A DNA stretch of 43,368 bases from an uncultured Bacteroidota bacterium. Its GTDB lineage: Bacteria; Bacteroidota; Bacteroidia; Chitinophagales; Chitinophagaceae. This document shows, in pieces, positions 18,101 through 25,204 of the stretch. The position numbers and the translations under genes are program-made. The notes below the pieces were generated by a model that made no database searches, had not been told where the DNA came from, and saw only the letters and a program-made list of their open reading frames with translations. The stretch covers positions 1 to 43,368 of the forward strand of contig CAIQQR010000059.1 of the NCBI GenBank assembly GCA_903874055.1, read 5' to 3'. Every line of letters begins with the position of its first letter. Position 1 is the first letter of the stretch.

Positions 18101-18485
18101 CGTAAATATCTAACCAACCATCGGCGTTAATATCAGCCATAACAACGCCTGTATTCCATTTGTCATCTACAATAATACCTGCCTTAATTGAAATATCTTC
18201 AAATTGAAAATTGCCCTTATTTAAATACAGTTTATTAGCCCCGGTATTGGATGTCATAAACACATCTGCTAAACCGTCGTTATTAATGTCGCCAATAGCA
18301 ACACCTCCTCCATTGTAAAAGTTTCTGAATAAAAAGCTATTTTCTTTTTTGCCATCCTCCACTTGATTTACAAAATTGATGCCTGTATTTTCCATCAATT
18401 CAAACAATGGTTTTTCCTTTTTCAAGTTACAACTTGAACAAAAAAATACTGCCCCAGAAAGAATGAATAAAAATATTTTGCGCAT
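15177..18485 (-). CDS. FG-GAP/VCBS repeat lipoprotein with ASPIC/UnbV domain, first copy
   Basis: 1,102 residues from the ATG at 18485. Signal with lipobox FCSSC, lipidation Cys19. Architecture as in the second copy: an FG-GAP beta-propeller block starting at FYNGGGVAIGDINNDG (about residue 55), many Ca-binding loops such as DYDMDGDLDC and DLDNDGDLDL, an ASPIC/UnbV segment around residues 535-585 (SRGFQSSVDY, IIWPNR), and a second repeat block to the C-terminus. It is first after susD (79 bp between stop and start), but an intrinsic terminator occupies that gap, with its T-run ending only about a dozen bases before this start codon. Expression therefore probably depends on read-through or is lower than that of susCD. 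Proposed to work with SusC/SusD at the cell surface; substrate not predictable. Confidence 0.88.
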   Translation of the reverse strand: MRKIFLFILSGAVFFCSSCNLKKEKPLFELMENTGINFVNQVEDGKKENSFLFRNFYNGGGVAIGDINNDGLADVFMTSNTGANKLYLNKGNFQFEDISIKAGIIVDDKWNTGVVMADINADGWLDIYVCASGHMPTGNRLNKLYINNHDGTFTESAKAYGLDIKAYTTQVSFFDYDMDGDLDCFMINNSPIPVNQLEFSNKRDLLESKWPVGEFLKGGGDHLFRNDNGHFTEVTQDAGIHGTLLSFGMGVSVGDINNDGYPDVYVANDSYERDYLYINQKNGKFKDVLEDKMQHTSFSSMGADIADVNNDGYSDIFTTDMLPLSDFRIKTTGAFDDIDMFNRKINAGFYYHYVKNCLQLNGPSGNFKDIGNYAGVSASDWSWGALMFDMDNDGWNDILACNGVNHDVTDLDFMNFFANDVIQKMILTGRKDEVDQVLKQIPKTPLPNKVYKNEHNLKFTDIGNKWGLSQTSFSNGAAYGDLDNDGDLDLVINNENQPSFIYKNNSREINHNNYLGIQLKGEGKNTFAVGSKIQLHIGKEILTKEVIPSRGFQSSVDYKQIIGIGQSTKVDSMVIIWPNRIVSTIINPAINKVHNITQPAQGPKFEGINLQAGKSLFTKVESNFLKHTENEVIDFYAERGVPEMLSKEGPKAAIGDMNGDGIEDIFIGGTPEHPGQVYLQDKAGKFTIKPQPAFDAFKSFEDVAVQLVDVDKDGDLDLIIGPGGNNNEINTRELQLRLFKNDGKGNFAIDANAFPNTSMNVAAIAPYDFNHDGFVDLFIASRNYPYVYGMNPNSFLLQNDGKGHFTDVTANKAPDLATIGMLTGANWVDIDGDNQMELVVVGEWMAPHIFKFQNEKLVELKSNLNDLNGWWQTLQVADINHDGKMDLIIGNVGENFYLQPSKESPVKLFVNDFDKNGIKDKVVTYTVDGKDKPVVVKRELEEMVPAIKKNNLKHIQYANKSIQEIFQAEDIKASIIKTLDYASSIIAINKGGGQFEVVKLPAMTQMSSINAIEVADLNNDGKLDLVLGGNHFDYQPQYERLDASFVDVLLQKQNGQFEVLDPTKSGILLKGQMRDIKKINRQGKYQFLFLQNNEYPVLFQPN

Positions 18486-18497
18486 GATAACTAGTAT

Positions 18498-18532
18498 AAA
18501 AAAAAGAAGAGGCCAATAAAATTGGCCTCTTC
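18498..18532 (-). terminator. Strong intrinsic terminator between susD and the FG-GAP genes
   Basis: Perfect 11-bp stem: GAAGAGGCCAA at 18506-18516 pairs with TTGGCCTCTTC at 18522-18532, with a five-base loop. On the minus strand it is followed by eight consecutive T (18505 down to 18498). It lies after the susD stop (18565) and before the start codon at 18485. Confidence 0.88.
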
Positions 18533-18564
18533 AAAATTAGATATTTAAATTGTATTTTTTACAA

Positions 18565-20232
18565 CTAGTATCCAGGATTTTGCTTCAAGTTAGGGTTCGC
18601 AGCCAAAGATTGACTTGGGATTGGGAACACTAAATATTTAGCATCATCTGTTGGCTTATACTGCCATGGTTTCAAGAACACACCAAAACGAATTAAATCC
18701 GTTCTTCTTTGAGCTTCCCAATAGAACTCTCTACCTCTTTCAGCCAACAAAGTTGTTGGATCAACAGGATTAGAAGTGTTCACTAATGGCATAGAAGTTA
18801 CTGTTGCAGCTTTTCTTGCAGTTCTTAATTGATTGATCAAAGTTAAAGCACCTGCGTTATCAGGAGTACCTGCACGCATTTTAGCTTCAGCAACCATTAA
18901 TAACACATCCGCATAACGGAAGATTACTAAGTCGTTACCAGAAGGTCCACCGTAGGAAGAAGCGCCGTTAGAGAAGTCAGGAGTGTATTTTACAATACGG
19001 ATACCTGTAACCTCTAAATTAGCACCAGTTTCTTTCATATCGTTAGCGATAGTTGGATCGAATGCTAAAGGAGCACCTTTTCTGTCTTTTTCAGCAACAC
19101 CAGCTTCGTTATATTGTTGACCAATTAAGAAACCTGGTTTGATACCTGATTGTGGAGTAGACTTCCAGCTGAAACGACCACCAATACGGCTATCAACAGC
19201 TGTATCTGAGTATTTACCACTGATATCACCAGCCTTAAATTTAGTTACACCCACCATTGCAGTTGTAGCACCAAAGCTATTGTAGAAGTCTCCTAAAGTA
19301 GAGAAACCGTTCCAACCAGCGTTCGGGTTGTTTGGAGTGTAAGAATTGTAGTGTAAAGTTTTAGCCCAAGTACCATTAATACCACTATTGTTAGCACCAA
19401 CACCTGTTGTATTTACATAAGTGAAGATGTTTTCTTTAGAAGCACCATTGTCAACATCAAAGTTGCTAAAGTACTCAGTAGCTAAGCTGTATTTACCAGC
19501 AGCAATGATTGAGTTACCAATAGAGATTACTTTTTGCATATCTGCATCTGCGAAAGTTGGAGCAGCTCTGTTAGCCCAAGCACCTTTGTTCAAATAACAT
19601 TTCATTAATAAAACATTACCTGAAGTTTGGTTTGCTTGATCAGGACCAGAAGTTGCTGGCAATGCAGAAATAATTGCATTTAATTCAGAGATGATGAAAT
19701 CAGCACCTGCAGCACCTGCATAAACTTGTGGAGCGTTCAATAAGTTATCACCTGGATTTCTTACTGGGAACTGACCATATAAGTCTAATAATTGATACAA
19801 TGATAACGCACGGATAAATCTAGCTTCAGCAGCTTGTTGAGCGTTTGGGCTAAATGCTAATACGTTAGTAGCATCAAAGTTGATTTTATTTAAAGCGTTG
19901 TAAACGTTTAACACTTGGCTATGGTTAGCATCCCAACCATGGCTGTGTACAACACGCCATACACCGTTATCATCCCAGTCACCACCTCTTGTAGGTACTA
20001 ATGACTCGTCAGTTGTATTTTCTTGTAAAGAGAAAATCAAATCTTGTGCAGTGAAAGGTCCGCCTATATCAGAATAAGCAGCTTGCAAAAGCAAGCCTAC
20101 ACCGGCACTACCCAATGCATTAGCAGTTTGACTATTAGTCAAAGTACTATTTAAATGCTCGTCTAGCTTAGTACAACCAACAGCTGTAACTAATACTAAT
20201 CCAAACACTTTTAATTTAAATGACTTTATCAT
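18565..20232 (-). CDS. SusD/RagB-family outer-membrane nutrient-binding lipoprotein
   Basis: 555 residues, the usual length for the family. Lipoprotein signal with Cys20 (TAVGC). The N-terminal part has the TPR-like helical organisation of SusD (RFIRALSLYQLLDLYGQFP around residues 138-156). The C-terminal end carries the family hallmarks RYADVLLMVAEAKMRAG, then RGREFYWEAQRRTDLIRFG, then a YLVFPIPSQ and NPNLKQNPGY ending. SusD caps the SusC barrel at the cell surface and captures glycan or other ligands for import. It follows susC by 23 bp and is surely in the same transcript. A strong terminator lies immediately downstream. The ligand cannot be inferred from the sequence. Confidence 0.95.
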   Translation of the reverse strand: MIKSFKLKVFGLVLVTAVGCTKLDEHLNSTLTNSQTANALGSAGVGLLLQAAYSDIGGPFTAQDLIFSLQENTTDESLVPTRGGDWDDNGVWRVVHSHGWDANHSQVLNVYNALNKINFDATNVLAFSPNAQQAAEARFIRALSLYQLLDLYGQFPVRNPGDNLLNAPQVYAGAAGADFIISELNAIISALPATSGPDQANQTSGNVLLMKCYLNKGAWANRAAPTFADADMQKVISIGNSIIAAGKYSLATEYFSNFDVDNGASKENIFTYVNTTGVGANNSGINGTWAKTLHYNSYTPNNPNAGWNGFSTLGDFYNSFGATTAMVGVTKFKAGDISGKYSDTAVDSRIGGRFSWKSTPQSGIKPGFLIGQQYNEAGVAEKDRKGAPLAFDPTIANDMKETGANLEVTGIRIVKYTPDFSNGASSYGGPSGNDLVIFRYADVLLMVAEAKMRAGTPDNAGALTLINQLRTARKAATVTSMPLVNTSNPVDPTTLLAERGREFYWEAQRRTDLIRFGVFLKPWQYKPTDDAKYLVFPIPSQSLAANPNLKQNPGY

Positions 20233-20255
20233 AAATTATAGTTTTATTAATTAGA

Positions 20256-23228
20256 TTATAAAGAGAAGTTTACACCAACAGAGAATGTTCTTGCAGTTGG
20301 ATAAGGCAAGTATTCAATTGATCTTGAAGGGTAGTTGTTACTTCCTTTGTCGATATTAACCTCAGGATCGAAACCAGAGAATTTAGTGAATACTAACAAG
20401 TTGTTTCCAGATACAAATGCATTCAAGTTCTTGATGTATTTTCCGTAGTTACCGAAGTGGTAAGATACTGAAGCATTTCTCAACTTGAAGAAATCACCGC
20501 TTTCTAAGAATCTAGAGTTAGCAGCAACTGGACTAGTTGCACTTTCTAAAGAGTTGTAAGCAGCTAAGCTGATGTTTCTACCATTAGCAATACCAGCGAT
20601 ATTAGTTACACTTGTTGCAGTGTTGTTATACACTGAGTAACCTGCAGAACCACCACCGTTTACAACGAAAGTGAATTTCTTGTAGTTAACAGTTGTGCTG
20701 ATACCATAAGTTGTAGTTGGGTTTGGATTTCCAGCCATTGTAGGGTTGTCAGCAAATAATTGGTTACCGTTAGCATCAAATCCTAAGAATTTCTTCAAAT
20801 AGAATTCGTTGATTGGTTGATTGTTTGTGATTACTTGACCTAATGTACCAGATACACCTTGACCATCGATGCTACCAGTTAAGATTTGAATATCTTGACC
20901 GTTTTGAGTAAAATTACTCAACATGTTTTTGTTGAAAGCAACATATCCATTAACATCCCATGTTAAATCTTTCTTAGTTAACAAATTAGCGCCTAATGTA
21001 AATTCAACACCAGTGTTGTTTAATTGAGCGTTTGGTAAGTTAATGAAGTAGATTGAAGCTGGAGCTGGTTGGATAGCTGTTGATTGGAACAAGATGTTTG
21101 TAGTATTCTTATTATACCAATCAATAGCACCGTAGATTTTACCATTCTTAGTGGAGAATTCTAAACCTAAATCGATAGATTTAGACTCTTCCCACTTCAA
21201 ACTTGGGTTAGCTACGTTAACTTGGCTTGCATTGTTAAATGCACCAAAGTAGAATTGCTCTTGAGATGCACCCGCTGGGAACTCTTGGTTACCAGTGATA
21301 CCATAAGAAGCTCTGAATGCTAAGTTAGAGAATAACTTATTTGCTTTCATGAAGTTCTCATTGATGATTGCCCATTTTGCACCCACTGAAGGGAAATAAG
21401 CATATTTGTTATTTGTACCAAATTTGCTAGATCCATCAGCTCTTAAAGTTCCAGTTAAGTAGTACTTGCTGTCGTAGTTCAATTGAGCACGACCAAAGTA
21501 AGACTGTAACTCAGTTGTTGGAGCAACATATGTGCTAGGCGTATTCATTGTCTTCGCATTAGCCATTGTGCTAGTGTAAGGCAATGTTAACTTGTTCGCA
21601 TCTAAGTTTGTATTAAATGTATTACCAGAGAAAGAGTTGTTTGAATAATCAGAAGTCCAATATTCAAAACCCGCTAAGGCGTCTAAATTTAATTTAGCTG
21701 TGATATCTTTTTTGTAGTTTAATGTATGTGTAACTGTTTGAGAAGTTAACGCTGCATTAGAGATAGCAGCAGTACCTTGTCCAGAAACACCACTGATTCC
21801 TTGTAAGAAACCATAAACGTTTGTATTTCTTGCACCATTAGAACTATTTACCGCGTATAATAAACGGTATTCTAAGTCTTCAGAAATTTTGTAAGCAGCA
21901 CGGATATTTGCTAATACTGAATTTACACCAACTTGGTCATTAGTTGCTTTTAACATTGCTAATGGGTTACCAGAACCGTTAGTTGGGTAGATAAAGTTAC
22001 CAGAAGGATCAGTCAATCTTTGAGTTGGATTCCATTGTAAAATAGAACTGATGATGTTTCCTTGAGAACCAGCGTTATTAGAGAAAGGAATTACATTCTC
22101 TGAAGTATGACCGTATGTTAAGCCAAAGCCTAAAGTCAAACGCTTGTCTAAGAATTTGTATTGACCACCAAAGTTTGCTACATATTTATCTAATGTAGAA
22201 CCTTTGATTGTACCATTTGTAGAAGCACCGTTAAATGAAGCACGGAATTTACCGTTATCATTACCACCGCTCAACGCTAAGTTATAGTTTTGAGAAATGT
22301 TATTGTTCATTAACTCGCTCATTGCATTTACACGAGAACCGTAATCTTGACCAGCTACTGAGTATTTAGCTAAACCTTTTACAAAAGTTGCAGCATCTAA
22401 TACATCATAGTTTTTCATTAAACCAGCATTTGCGCTGTAGCTAGTACCGAATTCTAATTTAGTACCAGTTGAAGAACCAGACTTAGTTGTAATTACGATA
22501 ACACCATTCGCACCACGAGAACCGTAGATAGCAGCAGAAGACGCATCTTTCAATACATCAACACTTTGAATGTCGTTAGGATTGATAAAGTTTAATGGGT
22601 TAGCATCTGGAGAAGAACCAAATCCTGTACCAGCACTTGGTCTTGCAGATCTACCGTCCAAAGGTACTCCATCAATTACATATAAAGGATTTGAGTTTGC
22701 ACGAACAGAGTTATTACCTCTGATCTTAACAGTTGTAGCAGCACCTGGTTGACCAGAAGCGCTAGTAATGTCCAAACCTGCTACTTTATTTTGTAACAAT
22801 TGGTCAGGAGTTGTGATAACTCCTTGGTTAAAGTCTTTTGCTTGAACTGAAGAAACAGCACCAGTCACGTCTTTTTTACGTGCAGTACCGTATCCAATTA
22901 CGACAACTTCATTAAGTTGCTCACTGGATTCAACAAGTGAAACTTTTAATTCTCCGCCAGTGATCGCTACTTGCTTAGAAGCATAGCCTACTGAAGAGAT
23001 AAATAATGTGTTAACAGAAGAAGGAACAGTTAATTTAAAAGAACCGTCAGCAGCTGTTCTTACACCGATTGTGGTACCTTGACCAACAACAGATGCAGCA
23101 ACGATTGCTGAACCATCTTTAGAATCTGTAACCTTACCTGTAACTGTTTTGTTCTGAGCTTGTGCATTGATTACAAACAAGCTTAGAAAAAGTCCGACAA
23201 AAGCAGACTTGACAATTTTGAAATTCAT
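20256..23228 (-). CDS. SusC/RagA-family TonB-dependent outer-membrane transporter
   Basis: 990 residues. Signal peptide of about 24 residues ending INAQA. A carboxypeptidase-D regulatory-like beta domain follows (about 28-95, starting VTGKVTDSKDG), then the TonB-box region EVVVIGYGTARKKDVTG (about 107-123), then the plug with LLQNKVAGLDI, VKIRGNNS and NPLYVIDGVPLDGR, then the 22-stranded barrel. The C-terminal residues TFSVGVNFSL end in a typical outer-membrane signature. It imports a SusD-captured oligomer using energy from TonB-ExbBD, encoded at 26684-29697. It is the first gene of the susCD unit and is divergent from a LacI-type regulator across 302 bp. No anti-sigma-interacting N-terminal extension is seen, so control is more likely by the LacI protein than by an ECF sigma system. 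Confidence 0.95.
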   Translation of the reverse strand: MNFKIVKSAFVGLFLSLFVINAQAQNKTVTGKVTDSKDGSAIVAASVVGQGTTIGVRTAADGSFKLTVPSSVNTLFISSVGYASKQVAITGGELKVSLVESSEQLNEVVVIGYGTARKKDVTGAVSSVQAKDFNQGVITTPDQLLQNKVAGLDITSASGQPGAATTVKIRGNNSVRANSNPLYVIDGVPLDGRSARPSAGTGFGSSPDANPLNFINPNDIQSVDVLKDASSAAIYGSRGANGVIVITTKSGSSTGTKLEFGTSYSANAGLMKNYDVLDAATFVKGLAKYSVAGQDYGSRVNAMSELMNNNISQNYNLALSGGNDNGKFRASFNGASTNGTIKGSTLDKYVANFGGQYKFLDKRLTLGFGLTYGHTSENVIPFSNNAGSQGNIISSILQWNPTQRLTDPSGNFIYPTNGSGNPLAMLKATNDQVGVNSVLANIRAAYKISEDLEYRLLYAVNSSNGARNTNVYGFLQGISGVSGQGTAAISNAALTSQTVTHTLNYKKDITAKLNLDALAGFEYWTSDYSNNSFSGNTFNTNLDANKLTLPYTSTMANAKTMNTPSTYVAPTTELQSYFGRAQLNYDSKYYLTGTLRADGSSKFGTNNKYAYFPSVGAKWAIINENFMKANKLFSNLAFRASYGITGNQEFPAGASQEQFYFGAFNNASQVNVANPSLKWEESKSIDLGLEFSTKNGKIYGAIDWYNKNTTNILFQSTAIQPAPASIYFINLPNAQLNNTGVEFTLGANLLTKKDLTWDVNGYVAFNKNMLSNFTQNGQDIQILTGSIDGQGVSGTLGQVITNNQPINEFYLKKFLGFDANGNQLFADNPTMAGNPNPTTTYGISTTVNYKKFTFVVNGGGSAGYSVYNNTATSVTNIAGIANGRNISLAAYNSLESATSPVAANSRFLESGDFFKLRNASVSYHFGNYGKYIKNLNAFVSGNNLLVFTKFSGFDPEVNIDKGSNNYPSRSIEYLPYPTARTFSVGVNFSL

Positions 23229-23472
23229 AATTGGCAGTTTATTGGTTTATTAAGCGTGTACAAAATACACATTTTTGATATTCAACCTATTTTTTGTTAA
23301 TTAATTTTTAACTTTTTTATCAAAAAAACTAACAATGGTTATTATTTAAGTGGTTTTTAGCAGTTCTATGTCGGCTGAAACTCAATAATAACGTACATCT
23401 TAGATTTTTTTCGCTCTCACTTAAAATTCGCTTAAAATAGAGCTTATAAATAACTTAAATAAAAATATCAAA

Positions 23473-23528
23473 CGATTGCGAAAAAATTTGTGACAAATAT
23501 TTCTTAAATTTGTACGACATCGATTGCG
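23473..23528. promoter_or_regulatory. Candidate LacI-type operator repeats
   Basis: CGATTGCG occurs at 23473-23480 and again at 23521-23528, directly flanking the lacI -7 box; the second copy ends two bases before the ATG. The first copy lies in CAAACGATTGCG, a CG-centred near-palindrome (CAA-ACGA-TTG) like LacI-family operators. A further palindrome ATTTGTGACAAAT lies between them. Autoregulation by the adjacent LacI protein is inferred. Confidence 0.4.
23505..23512 (+). promoter_or_regulatory. Candidate Bacteroidota -7 box for lacI (TAAATTTG)
   Basis: Exact TAnnTTTG match ending 18 bases before the ATG at 23531. It is sandwiched between the two CGATTGCG repeats, so a bound repressor would cover it. 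Confidence 0.5.
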
Positions 23529-23530
23529 TT

Positions 23531-24523
23531 ATGACAAATACAACCCTAAAACTATTGGCTCAGCAACTTCAGTTGAGTATTTCGACAGTATCTAGAGCTT
23601 TAAAGGATCATCCAGATATTTCGGCTTCCACTAAAGCAAAAGTAAATGCATTGGCACAAAGCTTAGATTATGAGCCCAACGCTTATGCGATTCAGCTAAG
23701 AACTCAGAGTAGTAAGATATTAGGTGTTATTGTACCAGCTATATCAAATTTGTTTTACGATAGCTTTATTGCTGCTGTTGAGGAAGAAAGTAGAAATAAT
23801 GGATATGCAGTAATGATTTTACAATCGAGTCATAATCCAGAGAATGAGTTGAGTAATCTAAAAATATTTAGACAAAACAGGGTATCGGGTGTTTTTGCTT
23901 GTCTTTCATCAAGCACTGAAAATTTAGAAGTGTACCAAAAAATGAACGAAAGAGAAATTCCTGTGGTGTTTTTTGATATTGTTCCTAAAGACAATCGATT
24001 TACAAAAGTACGCATGGCAGATGAGCGTTGCGCAATCATGGCAGCAGAAAATATTATTAAAAGAAATGCAAAAAAGGTATTAGCCATTTTTGGAGATGAA
24101 GGTTTATCCATCACTCAAAAAAGAAAATCAGCATTCCAAAAATTTATGCAAGATTTCTCACCCAAAACACATTGCTCCTTTGCACATGCTGCAAGCACAA
24201 AAGAAGCGGAAGAAATAATGAAAAAATTTGCTGATAAAAAACAGAAAGTGGATACTGTTTTTTGTATGACCGATGAAATATTAATTGGAGTAATGAGAAA
24301 AATACAGGAGTTGCAAATAAAAGTACCCAATGAAATTGGTGTAATAAGTATTAGTAATGGATTCATACCTAATTTATATTATCCTCATATTAGCTATGTG
24401 GAAACAAGTGGACATGAATTAGGAAAATTGGCGTTTATACAAATGATGGCAAATATGAAAGGAGGAAAAACTTTAACAGAGTTAACAGTAGATGCAAAAT
24501 TTGTTGAAGGTGGATCTATGTAA
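23531..24523 (+). CDS. LacI-family transcriptional regulator
   Basis: 330 residues from the ATG at 23531. An in-frame TTG at 23510 lies within the -7 box and is rejected. The N-terminal helix-turn-helix reads TLKLLAQQLQLSISTVSRAL (about residues 5-24), followed by the hinge segment with LDYEPNAYA. The periplasmic-binding-protein-like effector domain starts at ILGVIVPAISNLFY (about residue 62) and runs to the C-terminus. These regulators respond to sugars or sugar phosphates. It is divergent from susC-susD and is followed after 16 bp by a HAD phosphatase of the beta-phosphoglucomutase type, so it probably controls both the transporter unit and itself. Repeated CGATTGCG sites flank its promoter. 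The effector is not predictable. Confidence 0.93.
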   Translation: MTNTTLKLLAQQLQLSISTVSRALKDHPDISASTKAKVNALAQSLDYEPNAYAIQLRTQSSKILGVIVPAISNLFYDSFIAAVEEESRNNGYAVMILQSSHNPENELSNLKIFRQNRVSGVFACLSSSTENLEVYQKMNEREIPVVFFDIVPKDNRFTKVRMADERCAIMAAENIIKRNAKKVLAIFGDEGLSITQKRKSAFQKFMQDFSPKTHCSFAHAASTKEAEEIMKKFADKKQKVDTVFCMTDEILIGVMRKIQELQIKVPNEIGVISISNGFIPNLYYPHISYVETSGHELGKLAFIQMMANMKGGKTLTELTVDAKFVEGGSM

Positions 24524-24539
24524 AACAAAAAAGAATAAA

Positions 24540-25193
24540 ATGGCTGCAACTGAAATATTTTCCGCAAAAGGATTTTTATTTGACTTAAATGGAACCATGG
24601 TAGATGATATGCCCTACCATATTGAAGCTTGGCATAAAAAAATAATTGAATTGGGTGGTAATTTAACATTGGAGGAAATGAAATACCAGTGCTATGGCAA
24701 AAATGACGAATTACTAGAGCGTGTTTTTCCTTGTAAATATAGTATGGAAGAAAAAATAAAATTAGGAAATGAAAAAGAAGCTATTTACCGTATTGAATTC
24801 AAGCCATCATTAAAATTAATTGATGGGTTAAACGAATTTTTAAAACAAGCAGCAGCAAAAAACATTAAAATGGCAATTGGCTCAGCAGCCATTAATGAGA
24901 ATATTGATTTTGTAATTGACAATATGAATATTCGTCATCACTTTGAAGCAATTGTTAGCGCCAACAATGTTAGCATGAGCAAACCACATCCTGAAACATT
25001 TTTGAAGTGTGCAGCGCAATTAAATTTACATCCAACTGATTGTGTTGTTTTTGAAGACACTCCAAAAGGAGTTGAATGTGCATTGAATGCCGGTATGAAG
25101 GTAATTGTAATTTTAGGAGCGCATACTGCAAATGAATTTACGCATTATCCAAATGTGATAAATTGCATTTCTAATTATTCAGAATTACTTTAG
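24540..25193 (+). CDS. HAD-superfamily protein, beta-phosphoglucomutase-like, with Asp-to-Asn change in motif I
   Basis: 217 residues from the ATG at 24540; an in-frame ATG at 24492 would overlap lacI and add a non-family N-terminus. Motif I is D15-L-N17-G-T: the nucleophile Asp is present, but the usual second Asp (general acid/base) is Asn, read directly as AAT. A helical cap follows, with H28 and W31 placed like the substrate-contacting residues of beta-phosphoglucomutase (DDMPYHIEAW). Motif II is the IGSAA segment, motif III Lys is in MSKPHPE, and motif IV is VVFEDTPKG. The fold and cap class are those of sugar-phosphate phosphatases and phosphomutases. Probable operon with lacI. Because acid/base catalysis is likely impaired, a standard mutase activity is doubtful; a hydrolase with other chemistry, or a subfamily trait, is possible. 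Confidence 0.82.
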   Translation: MAATEIFSAKGFLFDLNGTMVDDMPYHIEAWHKKIIELGGNLTLEEMKYQCYGKNDELLERVFPCKYSMEEKIKLGNEKEAIYRIEFKPSLKLIDGLNEFLKQAAAKNIKMAIGSAAINENIDFVIDNMNIRHHFEAIVSANNVSMSKPHPETFLKCAAQLNLHPTDCVVFEDTPKGVECALNAGMKVIVILGAHTANEFTHYPNVINCISNYSELL

Positions 25194-25204
25194 GTTCGTA
25201 ATTA

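Larger units (their letters stand above)
23229..23530. other. Divergent susC-lacI intergenic region
   Basis: About 302 AT-rich bases with no gene. Contents seen: a GTGTA/TACAC inverted repeat near the susC start (23257-23271), two copies of CGATTGCG (23473-23480 and 23521-23528), a 13-base palindrome ATTTGTGACAAAT (23486-23498), and a lacI-directed -7 box (23505-23512). No canonical TAnnTTTG box facing susC was found. Confidence 0.7.

Noticed and set aside
7373..18485. Many short similar DNA strings (variants of CCATCATTATTAATATC) recurring through the region, resembling a repeat array
   Set aside because: They are codons for the D-x-[DN]-x-DG calcium loops of the FG-GAP repeats, irregularly spaced and in frame, with no spacer structure.
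23510..23530. Upstream TTG start for the LacI-family gene
   Set aside because: It lies inside the -7 box, and the helix-turn-helix domain of the family begins only a few residues after the ATG at 23531.
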